Shown here: piece by piece, positions 12,701-24,974 of the stretch
How positions within the stretch are numbered: position 1 is the stretch's first letter
Layout of the letters: every line of letters starts with the position of its first letter
From: Apis mellifera
Taxonomy: Eukaryota; Arthropoda; Insecta; Hymenoptera; Apidae
NCBI RefSeq assembly: GCF_003254395.2
Contig: NC_037648.1
Location: forward strand, 15,613,330-15,677,329
Direction: 5' to 3'
Length of the DNA: 64,000 nucleotides
Notes under the pieces: generated by a model
Seen by the model: the letters and a program-made list of their open reading frames with translations, nothing else
What the model was told of the DNA's origin: nothing
Databases searched by the model: none
Translations under genes and position numbers: made by a program

Positions 12701-14194
12701 GTATCCTCTTTTGTCTTTGCTGAACGATCTCGTAAACTAGTAATATATTCAATCACTTTGATCTACCCTGAAGCACATCACACTTTTTTATATTAGATCG
12801 GAAACATTTCCGACAATGATACACAATTTGATCTCATCGATTCACAACACTGTGGAACTGCTTCCTTTTAAAGTCATTCTATCCATTTCCCGCGATATCG
12901 AAGCTTTAAAATATATTGTCGAAGATGGGTGTGAACCTGTGCGTGTTAACCGACGGCGGCAGCAGCCCTGACATCCCTTGTCATCTGCTCATTTCCATCC
13001 CTCGCCGCAAAGCGGCGACAGTAGCGGTTGGTACAGCGCCGTCGTCATTTTCGTGGCGGTAACCCCTCCATCTTTGACTCCACTACCAATCCTAACGCTT
13101 TTATCTCTTATTCTATTATTTTTCCATAAAATTCTTCTCGTTTCTATTCTACTTTTATATACTATTGAAATAAATACGTTTTAATATATAAATTATTACA
13201 TTATAATTTATAATTGAATTGATTACCATATTTTTTTTTTAATGTATAAATTAAAAAATTAATAAATATTTATCTTTATATATTTCTTATGTTGTTTAAA
13301 TATTTTCTTTGAAAAATTCATCGTTTATTGAATATACGTTTTATTTATTAAAACGAACTCATATGCGAATAAGAAAATGAAAGATTTTTATGAAGAAACA
13401 GATAGAGCATCAGTAATCAATATAAGGAATGTCAGTTTATAATTACCTGTCTACTTTTGATACTATATTCTTTCAATTTTCATCTTATAAAATGAATATT
13501 GAATTAATTTACAAATATTTCTAATTAATACTCAAGACATAAATAAAATTTATTGCTTTTATTTAACTTTTTATATTTGAATTGCGTTTGAATGATTATA
13601 ATAATTATCTATGACATTTATTTTGAACTTAGCGAATCAAAATTTTTAATGAAATATTTGCTACCATTGATTATTCACTGTGATCAGTCTTCTGTATATT
13701 CTGACGTAAATACATTATATTGCAATTATGATGCATTTGATTAGATGTAATGCTTTATACTCTGCAGATGGCGCTAATACGTGAATTTAGATTACGAGTG
13801 TTTAAGATAATTTATTAGAATACAAATTAATATTTTGTTTTTCTACTTAAATAATATTGAAATTCAATGAAAATATTACATTTAAAATCATGTTTTACGT
13901 TCAATACTTCGATAGCTGATAGAAATTGAATACTCGATCAAAGTTTTTTGATAATGCCTGACTCATTTGTGTCGATTTTAGATAATAAGAGTATATTTAT
14001 TATGCACAAATGCAGTAATTCTTTGGATTTGAAGGAACACTGTAATTCATCGAATTCATCGAATTTTTTAAGTTTTTGAACTTCTGGATTTTAAAGAATA
14101 TTAGTGTTTTTATATACGATAATGAAATAGATTTTTAAAAATTATTCTAAATAATATATTAGCACAACTTCATTTCTGGATGAATTAATAAGAA
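11454..14194. promoter_or_regulatory. Intergenic region with GC-rich island and AT microsatellite
   Basis: No confident coding exon. A (TA)n run lies at 12650-12699. A short GC-rich island at about 12925-13070, inside otherwise AT-rich DNA, contains the inverted repeat CGCCGCAAAGCGGCG at about 13002-13016 and a minus-strand 19-codon ORF. It could be the promoter or 5' UTR exon of the PDZ gene (inference). An AGATGGCGC CTCF-like motif is at 13766-13774, about 420 bp before the ACP7 start. Confidence 0.4.
12650..12699. repeat. (TA)n microsatellite
   Basis: Nearly pure TA dinucleotide repeat of about 48 bp. Confidence 0.95.
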
Positions 14195-15986
14195 ATGGCT
14201 TTGTTCATTGGACTTATTTTTTCATTCTTAATTTCTCTCACAGTATGTAATGTTATTTACTATCAACCTGAAGCTGTTCATCTTGCTTATGGAGGTAATA
14301 TATATTCCAACTATCTTGTTAATACATTGTTTTTTTTTAAACTTTTTTATCCTCAATAGAATATAATATATATTACTTTGTAACTTTTAGATAATATTCA
14401 TGACATTGTTGTAACATGGAACACAAAGAATAATACTCAAGAATCAATTGTGGAATATGGAATAAATGGATTAATTCTAACAGCTACAGGAAATTCTACT
14501 CTTTTTGTTGATGGTGGGAATGAAAAACAAAAGCAATACATTCATAGAGTATGGTTAAAAAATTTAACACCTAATACCAAATATAGTAAGTGAAATAACT
14601 TTTTAGTTATTTATCATATTCTATAGTTATTTTATAAAGTGTACATATATAAATCTTTTAATAGTTTATCACTGTGGTAGCAAATATGGATGGTCCAATA
14701 TATTCTATCTGAAAACTATTCCCGAGGAATCAACAAAATGGTCACCTCACATTGTTATCTTTGGTGATATGGGTAACGAAAATGCTCAAAGTTTATCTAG
14801 ATTGCAAGAAGAAGCACAACGTGGATTATATGATGCAGCAATTCATATTGGAGATTTTGCATATGATATGAATTCTGATAATGCACGTGTTGGTGATGAA
14901 TTCATGAAACAAATAGAAGGAATTGCTGCTTATTTACCGTATATGACAGTACCTGGTAATCATGAAGAAAGATATAATTTTAGTAATTATAGGTCAGAAT
15001 ATATATTTTAAGCTTAAAATTATTTTGGTTAATTTATTTTTATAATTTTTCTATTGTTATAATGTAAATCTAATAGGTTTCGTTTTACCATGCCTGGAGA
15101 TTCTGAAGGTTTATGGTACAGTTTTAATATAGGACCTGTACACTTTATAGGAATAGAAACAGAAGCTTATTACTTTATGAATTATGGTATAAAACAACTT
15201 GTTAAACAATATGAATGGTTAAAAAAAGATTTAATGGAAGCAAATATGCCTAAAAATAGGTAGATTTATATATTTCCTTGTTATATTGCAGAATTAATAA
15301 TAAGAATTAAAAATTAACTAATAACAAATTTTTAGGGCACAAAGACCATGGATAGTTACATTTGGTCATAGACCGATGTATTGCAGTAATGCAAATGCCG
15401 ATGATTGCACTAATCACGAAAGTTTAGTCAGAGTTGGATTGCCAATTGTAAATTGGTTTGGTCTTGAAGATCTTTTTTTCAAATACAAAGTAGATTTATT
15501 GTTATGGGCTCATGAACATAGTTATGAACGTTTATGGCCCATGTACAACTTCAAGGTAATCTACATTCATGAAAAGATATCTTTAATTTCATTTAAAATA
15601 AAAAAAATAAAATAATCATAGGTACAAAATGGTAGTTATGAGAAGCCATATAAAAACTATAAGGCACCTGTACATATAGTAACTGGGTCAGCAGGATGTA
15701 AGGAAGGACGTGAAAAATTTATTTCACATAAACCAAGTTGGTCTGCTTATCGCAGCTCTGATTATGGATATACTAGGATGAAAGTATATAATCAAACTCA
15801 TCTTTATCTTGAACAGGTATTAGCTAATATGGAAAAAAAAAGGTACAAGGAATGTTTGTTGTAATTCATTTTACAATTTGTCATTTACAGGTATCCGATG
15901 ACAAGGAAGGTGCTGTTTTGGACCATGTTTGGCTCATAAAAGATGATATCTTACCAGCGTACAATTTAAATCTCCTTGATAAATAA
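14195..15986 (+). CDS. ACP7: Purple acid phosphatase, acid phosphatase type 7
   Basis: Seven exons (14195-14294, 14391-14585, 14665-14992, 15077-15259, 15336-15555, 15622-15816, 15891-15986) encode 438 residues, the usual size for animal ACP7/PAPL. Residues 1-18 are a hydrophobic signal peptide. A fibronectin-like N-terminal domain (about 25-120) precedes the metallophosphatase domain. The metal-binding blocks are all visible: GDMG at 132-135, GDFAYD at 161-166, GNHE at 196-199, GHRP at 279-282 and HEHSYERLWP from 328. These coordinate the di-metal (Fe with Fe or Zn) centre, with the Tyr of GDFAYD giving the purple colour in this family. The protein is probably secreted or lysosomal and hydrolyses phosphate monoesters; the natural substrate is unknown. 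It is convergent with Akt. No key residue is missing. Confidence 0.95.
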
Positions 15987-17208
15987 AATATGTAAAACAT
16001 AAAATATAGAATATAATTTAGAATGAATTAAAACAATATTTAAATATTTCTTTTCTGCTTTGTATCATGCTCTTTTATGGTAAATAGCAAAATTGCATAT
16101 CTACCAACTTTAAAGACAATTTACTTTCATTCTATTTTAAAAAATTTCCTATTCCTTTCTGCATAGAAACGAATAAACTACAAAAATTTGCTAATTACAA
16201 ATGAGATGGAAATTATTAATAATGCATACGTACAATATAATCCTTTAATTGTTAAAATATAAATATATGTATATATAATCATTATAGCATATAATATTAA
16301 TAATATAATATTAGGGTAGCATTTCATATTTCCATCTGATTCTCACAGTAAATCATTATTTGTCAATGATACATGATGAATAATACGACTCGTACTAAGG
16401 AAAAAGAATATTTCCGAATTTGAGTACTAATATAACAAAGAAACGCTTTCTTTTAATGCTATAAATTTGTTTCAGATATACATAATAATTCAATTAAAGC
16501 TGTTAATATTTCTATGCCTCTACTTTTAAAATGGAGAATCCATTTGTCCATTGACTGGCTCCTTGTCAAATGTAATTTGCTATATTGGCTTCTGCTATAA
16601 TATTTGACTAATAAATTTAGAAAAAAATAACAAGGAACTGCTTTTCTATAAATTATTACATTAGAATCGACAACGAAGCCAAAATATCGAATAACATTGT
16701 CATTAAAAAAAAAAAAAAATTGTATCTACGATTATCAAATATCGTTCCTCCAAATATAGAAGAAACATGCCACTCTTTATAGCGTAACATAATTTAGGGG
16801 ACAAGCTTAACTTTTATCTCTCTTATTTTGCTTTCGATTTAAATTAACATTCAATCCCCATTATATCACCGCGAACCTACTCAGCAGGTATAAATATTAA
16901 TTTAATTGAATCTTATGGTACATAATTTTTTCATGTACAATTTCAATGAGTATGTGCATGTATGCGCACGTAAACGCAACCACACTAATCTGCCATTGGA
17001 GATATGTGTTAAAATCTTTTAAAGATGCATAAAAAAGCATCATAAATTAGAGAAAATAACTAATATTTCAATTTATCTGTATAACAAAAAATTCTTCCAA
17101 ATTAGTAGACAAAAGAACGAATATTCGTCATAAAATCGAATGTCTCTGACTTTTTCATGCATTTAGCCTTACATTTCAGTATGTGAATAAAGAAAACGTT
17201 TGATACTG
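15987..17208. other. Convergent 3' region between ACP7 and Akt
   Basis: AT-rich non-coding DNA that should hold both 3' UTRs. AATAAA-like signals occur on the plus strand soon after the ACP7 stop (TAAATAAAAT near 15984). A poly(A) run is at about 16707-16719. No ORF of note. Confidence 0.6.
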
Positions 17209-19577
17209 TCAGTGATTAATGGAAACAATGGAAGAAGTTGCTGCCGAGTGACTTTCCTGATAAGAAAATTGGGGAAAATGCTCTTGTTCTTCAGCTATTG
17301 AATTTAATCCACCTCCACTACCTAAAAATCCTTGATCAGGCGGTGTAAGTTCTACGCTTTCACCCGTAAATTCACTATCAAAATATCGAGTATCTGTGTC
17401 TGATGTTACTTGAGGTTTAAAAGGGGGAGGAATTTTTTTCTGTACAAGATCTGACCAATCAATTGATGAAAAAAATGCATGATCCATTATTTCTTTTGCA
17501 TCATTAGGTCCACCACCTAATCTTTTGCTTGGATCTTTTATAAGTAATCCTAAAAAAATTAAAAATTAAAAATTTCAATTAAAAATTAAAAAATAAAAAT
17601 ATCGATTTTATCCACTATTTACTTACCACCAAGCATATCTTTTGCTTCATTACTGATTGTTCTAGGAAATTTTACTTCTTCCATTACAATAAGCATGAAA
17701 AGCTTTTCATGGTCCTTATTATAAAAAGGTAATCGACCACAAATCATTTCATACATAACAACGCCAACTCCCCACCAATCTACAGCTCGTCCATAATCAT
17801 TATCTTCTAACACTTCTGGTGCAAGATATTCAGGAGTTCCGCAAAATGTTTTCGTCGTTCTTCCTGAGTGTTTTAAATGTTATTACTATTTCTTATCATT
17901 TTTAAATCTAAGAATATATATACAATATATTTACCATATGTAATATCTTCTTTACACAATCCAAAGTCAGCTATTTTAATATGTCCATCTTTGTCTAAAA
18001 GAAGATTCTCTAATTTGAGATCACGATAGATAATACCCTGCGAATGAAGGTAACCTAAGGCTGAAATAATTTCAGCCCCATAAAATCGAGTACGATCTTC
18101 TCCAAATACACGAGACCGTCTCAAATGAAAGAATAATTCTCCTCCATTTACATATTCCATTACAAAGCACAACCTATCTGCTGTTTGAAAACTATACTTT
18201 AAGGACTGCAAAATATAAAAACATTACATAATAATTAATATTATTAATATTAATCAATATTATACACATGTTTTATATATAAAATATATATATATATATA
18301 AAATAATGATATTTAAAGCACATACGATTAGGAACGGGTGATTTGTGGTTCGCAATACTCTATTTTCAGTAAGTGTGTGCGCAACTTCGTCTTTACGAAT
18401 AATGACTTCTTTTCGTAATATTTTTATAGCATATAAATGACCTGTTGCCTTTTCTCTACAAAGAATTACCTTCCCAAATGTACCTTTTCCCAAAACTTTT
18501 AAAAATTCAAAATTTTCAAGAGTCTAAAATAAATAATAAAAAGAAAAATACATAGTTAATGGTAATAAAAGTCTCAATTTTGATTTATGATGTATATACT
18601 ATTATATAACGTACTACTTTTTTTTTTCCTGTACTTTTACTACTAGAAGTTCCTTGAACACTAAATTTTGCAGAAAGTTCATCAATACTGCCACCATCTA
18701 CATCTGAAGATACCACTTCAACAGATCCACAAGAGTCTGACCTACCACCTCCTGAAGATTCCATATCAACATCTTCAGATGATGATGAATGTTGCATCTG
18801 TGTAGATTGTGGTTGAGATTGTTTTTCACTTGCTAACCTAGCAGCTACATATCTAAAAGAAAAAAAAATGAAAAATATTAGAAAAATCTTAAATTGCTAA
18901 ATATTTTAAATTTGTTTTTTTTATGAAAGAATCAAACCTAATTGCTGCTACCCAATCTTCTCTTTCTTGTTCTGTTTCTACATGAAATGTTCTTTCTATT
19001 ACAGCAGCCCATTGTAAACCTCTTATAACAAAAGTATAAGGTTTAGGTCTATCTACAGACATAATTTGGCAACCACGAACAGTAAAATTATTCAATGGTT
19101 GTGCTGCAGCTGCCATTTGTTGATCTGGCTTAGCTTTGAAACCAACTAATGTGCCATCATCCCGTAAAACGAAATATCTTGACCTCCAATTTTTTATATG
19201 TTCTCCTATATATATCAAAATAAAATATATTTAATTTATTACTTTTTCTTGATATTAAAAGCATATCGCCCGTAAAAACATTAAATATAATAGTGAAAAT
19301 TTGAATAAAAAAACTTTTAAAATTGCTTTCTATTTATATAAAAAAATACTTTTAATTTTAATATTTTGTTAAAAAGAAAAGTAATAATAATAAAAAAGAA
19401 CATGTGAGAAAGTGAGAAAAGGTTCTTCGAATTTGTATTCTATCCAAATGAAATAAAATAAAGTAAACATAAATATTATGAAACTGCTTCAATACCGCGT
19501 TTTTGCAGCCAGCCTTCCTTAACGACACGCTGACCGCCGCCACCGGACGCTGCGACGTTCATCGCTGCGTCCCCCAT
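17209..19577 (-). CDS. Akt: RAC serine/threonine-protein kinase (Akt/PKB)
   Basis: Seven minus-strand exons (19577-19496, 19205-18938, 18852-18615, 18523-18326, 18205-17935, 17863-17627, 17549-17209) encode 544 residues, close to fly Akt1. The PH domain (about 19-130, starting KEGWLQKRGEHIKNWRSRYF) binds phosphoinositides at the plasma membrane. A Ser/Asp-rich linker (about 137-185) follows. In the kinase domain the Gly loop GKGTFGKV is at 208-215, the ATP lysine at K230, the catalytic D324 (YRDLKLEN) and DFG at 342-344. The activation-loop site is T358 in KTFCGTPEYLAPE (human T308) and the hydrophobic-motif site is S527 in FPQFSY (human S473). All regulatory residues are present, so this is an active insulin/PI3K-pathway kinase. 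The first ATG (19577) and a second in-frame ATG (19562) are both possible starts. An upstream ORF overlaps them. Confidence 0.97.
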
Positions 19578-19705
19578 AACTCCTTCTTTAATGCGCACTT
19601 GTATATACTATGCAAATACTTCGTATTTCCAACCAGACTCAATATTGCATGAAAATTAGCGAAATACAACGAAGATAGCACGAGTATACAAACTTGAGCA
19701 ATCAT
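19559..19705 (-). other. Upstream ORF overlapping the Akt start
   Basis: An ATG at 19705 opens a 48-codon ORF in another frame. Its product would be hydrophobic (for example ILVLSSLYFANFHAILSLVG). It ends in TGA at 19561-19559, overlapping the second Akt ATG as ATGA. If the Akt 5' UTR includes this stretch, it would be a translational uORF. Transcript start data are needed, and an intron in the 5' UTR would remove it. Confidence 0.35.
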
Positions 19706-20700
19706 AGATACACGTTTGGCAGGTAAACTATACTCAAGCAACTATACTCTGTGATCGGTAGACACACTAATGCGCACTAACTAACATTGCCCTTTCATAT
19801 TTCGGAGATGGCGCATCAATCGATCACAAATAAAGAAGAATTTTCATGGAACAATGCCTGTCTACTTTCAATCAACTTAAATTCATCAATACGAATATTG
19901 ATATCTCTACAACCTTTCTATACATTCTATCCTTTAAGACAAGCATGCGCAAATCTCTTTGTTTATTATGATTTATTATATATGCATATGTATATATATA
20001 TATATTATATTATACCTATATTTAAATAAAAAATACACATGTTCTTTTAAAATATTTTGTTTTATTCGATTATATCATCATCATGCTATTATATATTATT
20101 ATATATATAAAAATTCTTAATTATTTATATTTTTAAGCTTAAATAATAATTTTTTATTAACTTTATATAAGAAAGTTAAAATTTAAAAAATTTTAAATTG
20201 TCTTAATAAAAATAAATATAAAAATTTATAGATATAAATTAAATATATTTATTTTTTAAAAAATGCATTACAATCATAGTCATTTCATATAAACCGTTAT
20301 TTTTAAAGATAAAGATAATTCGATAAAATTATTTTATATATCATTATTAATTCTATTGAAAAATATATAATTTTTTTTTTTTATAAATCTATGTTTCACT
20401 TTGATATTGAATTTATCTATCTCCCACTCTTTCTGATATCGACATGTCTGACAGTGGGTTATCAGTCATCATTTGCTTTGACAGAGATTATTTCTTTTTT
20501 TAATCTATTCATATTATCTATTAATATAAAAAATAAATTCATAGAAAAATTTGTAGTCTTTAAAAAATGGTAGTAGTTTTTTTTTGTGTTGGAAGGTGTA
20601 GGATTTTGAACTCTTTTAATTATTGAGCTAAAGATTATGTACAATCAATATTTATTTGTGTAAAAATAGTGGAATTTTTTATTATAATATAATTAATAAG
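19578..20700. promoter_or_regulatory. Divergent promoter region of Akt and Sec5
   Basis: About 1.1 kb separates the Akt start (minus) from the Sec5 start (plus). It contains an AGATGGCGC CTCF-like motif at 19806-19814 and is otherwise extremely AT-rich, with short AT repeats near 19980-20010 and 20090-20110. No coding exon was seen. Confidence 0.5.
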
Positions 20701-23700
20701 ATGGGTCCACCACCAGTAGTAACAGGTATATCTCCTAAAGAAGGACCTCCAGGAACTCGTGTTATAGTTCGTGGTGAATTTTTGGGCAATAAAGTGCACG
20801 ATCTCATAGGTTAATTTTGCTTTTTAAGTTATTTAAAAATATTTTTTTCATAGGAAAAAAATTCTTTTTTGAAAAAAAATTTTAATATATCTAGGTTTAA
20901 CGATATGTGGATGTGATTGCCTTTTATCAGCAGAATGGAAATCCTCTAATAAAATTATTGCCAGATCAGGACCTTGTAAAGGTCGAGGTGATATTATAGT
21001 AACTACTCGTAGTGGAGGACCTGGGACATCAACAGTACAATTTCGTGGTTATCATGAAACTATAGGTCCTATGAAAGAATCTGCAGTATGGGTAGAAGAA
21101 GCTCCTATGCAAAGTTTTGTTTGGGGAAGAAGAACACTTTCCCCAACAAATTATCAGCAAGAAGATCCTTTAGGTTTAAGCGTAGAAGGCAATGAGTATG
21201 TTTATCTATTTTTTTTTAAGAGTTAATATAAATTCTTTAATATATTTTTTTATAGTAAAAAGTATCCTGAAGATGAATTAATTGAACTTTTTGGAGAAGG
21301 CAGTGGAGATCTTACCAGTGAAAAATTTCATCCTGGTTGGTTTTTATTGCAACATCACCATGCCACTACTTTTGAAGATTTAAAAGCTGGATTAGCATTT
21401 CTTAAAAGAAAAGTTAATTCTCAAAAAGAAGGTCAATTATCATTTTTAAAGGTGATTATTATAATAAAAAATTAAAATTAATATATTATTATTGATTAAA
21501 GAAAATATTAATACATCTCTATTTTATATTTTATATTTATCTATATTTTATATCTATATTTTATATTTTTAAATTCTTTTCTTTAGGCTAATGTAGGATC
21601 AGTAATGGAACAATTAGATACAATAATTTTATTAAAAGAACAATTTGAGACAGATATAAAAACATATGGTAGTGATCCTACTGAAAAATTAGAAAAAGCT
21701 ATTCGACAATCTATGTCAGAAGCTAATAAATTGTTTGATGATGTATTAGCAAGAAGAGATAGAGCAGATGCAACAAGGAATGCTTTGTCTGTAATGCAGA
21801 GATACAAGTTCCTCTTTTGTATGCCAATTAATATAGAAAAAAATATAAAACGAGGCAATTATGATCTTGTAATTAATGATTATACAAGAGTAAAAAATTT
21901 ATTTAAAAATACAGAAGTTGAAGTTTTTAAAAAAGTACTACAGGAAATTGATAATAGAATTATAATGTTAAAAACACATTTAAGAAATAAGCTTGAAGAA
22001 ATGCCTTTCAGTTTAGAAGAACATAAAAAAATAATTAGAAATCTTGTTAATTTAGAAGCTGAAGGAGATCCAGCTTGGGATGCAATAGGTATATATTTCT
22101 AAAATATTTTATATCTTATTTACTAAAGATAATGGTAATTTTTTTCAGTTTCTCATTCAAATTATTTAAAAAAAAGTATTACTACCTGTATGCAAAAACA
22201 TTTGGAAATAGATAATTCTAATGGAGAAAATTTGAACAAAATAAAATTAGTACAAAGTAATAAACAATCAAAATCGGACAAAAACGATGGAATGAATATT
22301 CCTCCACAAATATCATGTATTGAAACAATTTGTGATATAATAGTTGAACAATTACCAGATTTATGGAGATTAGGTCAAAGTTATTTTACAGGACAATTAC
22401 ATGTAGTAGTGGATGCAGAGAAACAAATACCTTTTAAGGTATATAAACTATTTATCAAATGAATTATCCTTAAAAATACAAATTTTATTATAAAAAAAAA
22501 TTATTTTCATACAGAATCTAGTATTATCAAGTATGCAACATGCCATGGAAGCTATGAAAAATATATGTAGTAATGATTTGGATGCTACATGGCTTTTACA
22601 TGTTTTACGTAGGATTAGACAAATGTATGCTTCATTGATTCATTTGGATTTACCGAGTGATGCATTAGATATTTTCGGAAAATTTATACTTGATTTAAGG
22701 TACAAAATATTATTATAATATATTTTATTTTTATTATGTAATAAACTAAAATTTTAAGATCAGATTGCAGTGTTTTGGTGCGCTTTTTAAACAAACCGCA
22801 GATAACATAGCTGCTTTACATAAAAAAGAAACTTGGCAAATCGAATATTTGAATGAAGATGGTGGTGTTACTAAAGTGGTAATAATCAAATTTTATTTGT
22901 AAAAATATTATGTGAATATATTTTTCTATTAAATATCCAATTTTGTTTTTATATAGCCATACTTATTCGAAGAAATGGTTTTGGAAGTCTCAAAACGCGC
23001 GCGAGATACAGTAGTTGCTTGTGGTCCTCGAGAAGGACCATTATTTGCTAATTCGACGCATCAACATTTATATTATAATTCTGTTAAAACATTGTTTACA
23101 TCGTTTGCAAGATGTTTACAACAATTGGCGTTCAGTGGCTGCGAGGAAGCTCTTGATGATGATGAATCTTCTGTATCTCAATTAATTGGTTCTCCTTCTG
23201 GTTATAAGAGCAAGAATAATAAACATCAAGGCCCTGTAAGTTCAATGATTTATTTATAAAATGAAAAAATCATTTCAGAGAAAATAGATTAATTATAATT
23301 AAAAAAGAAAAAAGAAAAAAAAGTAAAAAAATTTGTAGCATCTTTTGAAGTCAGTGCTATATTTTAGCATTACTTCTGAATTTTTTATCAGACGTGGGAA
23401 CAATGCCTCTTAATCTCGTTAAGTAATATTCGTTATACATTGAATACCATTCTACCAAAAATTGGAGATACATTGAAAAATCAAGATTATCCAAATTTAT
23501 CAAATGCAATTGGATGGAATTCTGATTGGACACAACTTGGTACATTAGATACAGCTGTTTTGGATGCATATCTGGAACGTCGCTGCGATCCATTAGTTGG
23601 TACAATTGAACCTAGTATGTATCTAGGTGGCTTAGAATGGGATTTTGAGACTGAACCTACTCATGTAAGACCATATGCACAAGAAATTTTAGCAAATTTA

Positions 23701-24258
23701 ATTGCAGTTCATGCAGAGGTATCTATTATTCACAAATAATTTTTAATTATAAGATATCATTTTTGAAAACATATATATATATATATATTTTTATAGGTGC
23801 GCCGTGTTGCACCAGCCTTATTACAACGAGTATTATCTCATATAGTTGAGACTGTAGCAGAAGAGCTTGCAAGACTTATGTCTTGTGTTACTCAATTTCG
23901 ACCAGCTGGAATTGTGCAAGCACGTACTGATATTACTCTTCTAAAGGATGCTTTAAAACCTTATAGTACAACAAGGGCAAAGTAATAATTTATTTTTCGT
24001 TTCGTCTTATCATAATATGAATAAAAAGAAAAATATTTTATTTATATTTTATTTATTTTTGAATTCTGCAGGAATTTTTTTGAAGAAGCTTTAGATGCAA
24101 TACCACAACCTATTAACAAAGATGATTGTATGCGAATCGACATGTTGTTATCAAAAGTAGCAACGTCCATGCATTTGCAACTATCATGTCTTGCCAGTGA
24201 TGCAATAAATAATACTCCTATAATGATTGCTGATCCTAATCGTGTCACTACTGTATAG
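20701..24258 (+). CDS. Sec5: Exocyst complex component 2 (Sec5)
   Basis: Eleven exons (20701-20809, 20895-21195, 21256-21451, 21587-22088, 22149-22438, 22515-22699, 22764-22878, 22957-23235, 23392-23718, 23797-23981, 24072-24258) encode 891 residues, almost the fly Sec5 length. Residues about 4-95 form the IPT/TIG domain (PPPVVTGISPKEGPPGT, then GLTICGCDCLLSAEW and GDIIVTTRSGGPGTSTVQF), which in this family binds the GTPase Ral. The rest is the helical-rod Sec5 region, with the conserved stretch ADATRNALSVMQRYKFLF near residue 260-290. Sec5 is a subunit of the exocyst, which tethers secretory vesicles to the plasma membrane. The exon starting at 22764 needs the acceptor at 22762-22763; the alternative AGs at 22757 and 22770 give other frames with early stops. 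Divergent from Akt, convergent with CLPTM1L. Confidence 0.96.
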
Positions 24259-24974
24259 TTTTAATAATAATTTAAGAACTTAAATAAGTATTTATTATAT
24301 TTGTTATCATTGGTTTTTTACATTACAATATAGATTTCTTTATTCCAGTTACAAATTCATCCTTATTAATGCGACTAAACAGTTCTCATCTTACATTATT
24401 AAATTATATAAATACAAAAAGTGACACAAGAAAAAATAAAAATTGTAATCTTTTTAAATGTGTTTCTTTAATAATTGCAAATACAATATATATTTACGAT
24501 TAATACTATATATCCACAAACGAATGTACAGAATATTGAAATCATTTCTTAAACAGATAAATTTTATAAAATAAATAAAGAGAACATGAAGAGCAGAGAT
24601 AGAATAATTATATAAATATATGGAATAAAAAAAAGCATTGAATATTAGGTTTATTCAGTACTTCTGTTTGTGGTTATTTATTTAAAATATATTCATTTTT
24701 TTTTTTTCAAAAATAATTAACATGTTTTAATAATGATGATAATGTTATTACCTTTTTAATAGATTATAATGAAAAATATTTATATTTCAACATTTTTTTG
24801 TAAAAGTGTAAATATATAACAAAAGATTACATCTAAAATATGAATTGCATTTAGGCATTTATAATATGTACATTATTATTCAAATAATGATTAATAATGA
24901 CTAATAATAATAATAATAATAATTTTTGTTGCACATGATATAAATATTAAATGTTAAATAATATAAAGTTCATT
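24259..24974. other. Convergent 3' region between Sec5 and CLPTM1L
   Basis: About 0.7 kb of AT-rich non-coding DNA expected to carry both 3' UTRs. An (AAT)n run is at about 24902-24922. Nothing else is seen. Confidence 0.6.
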
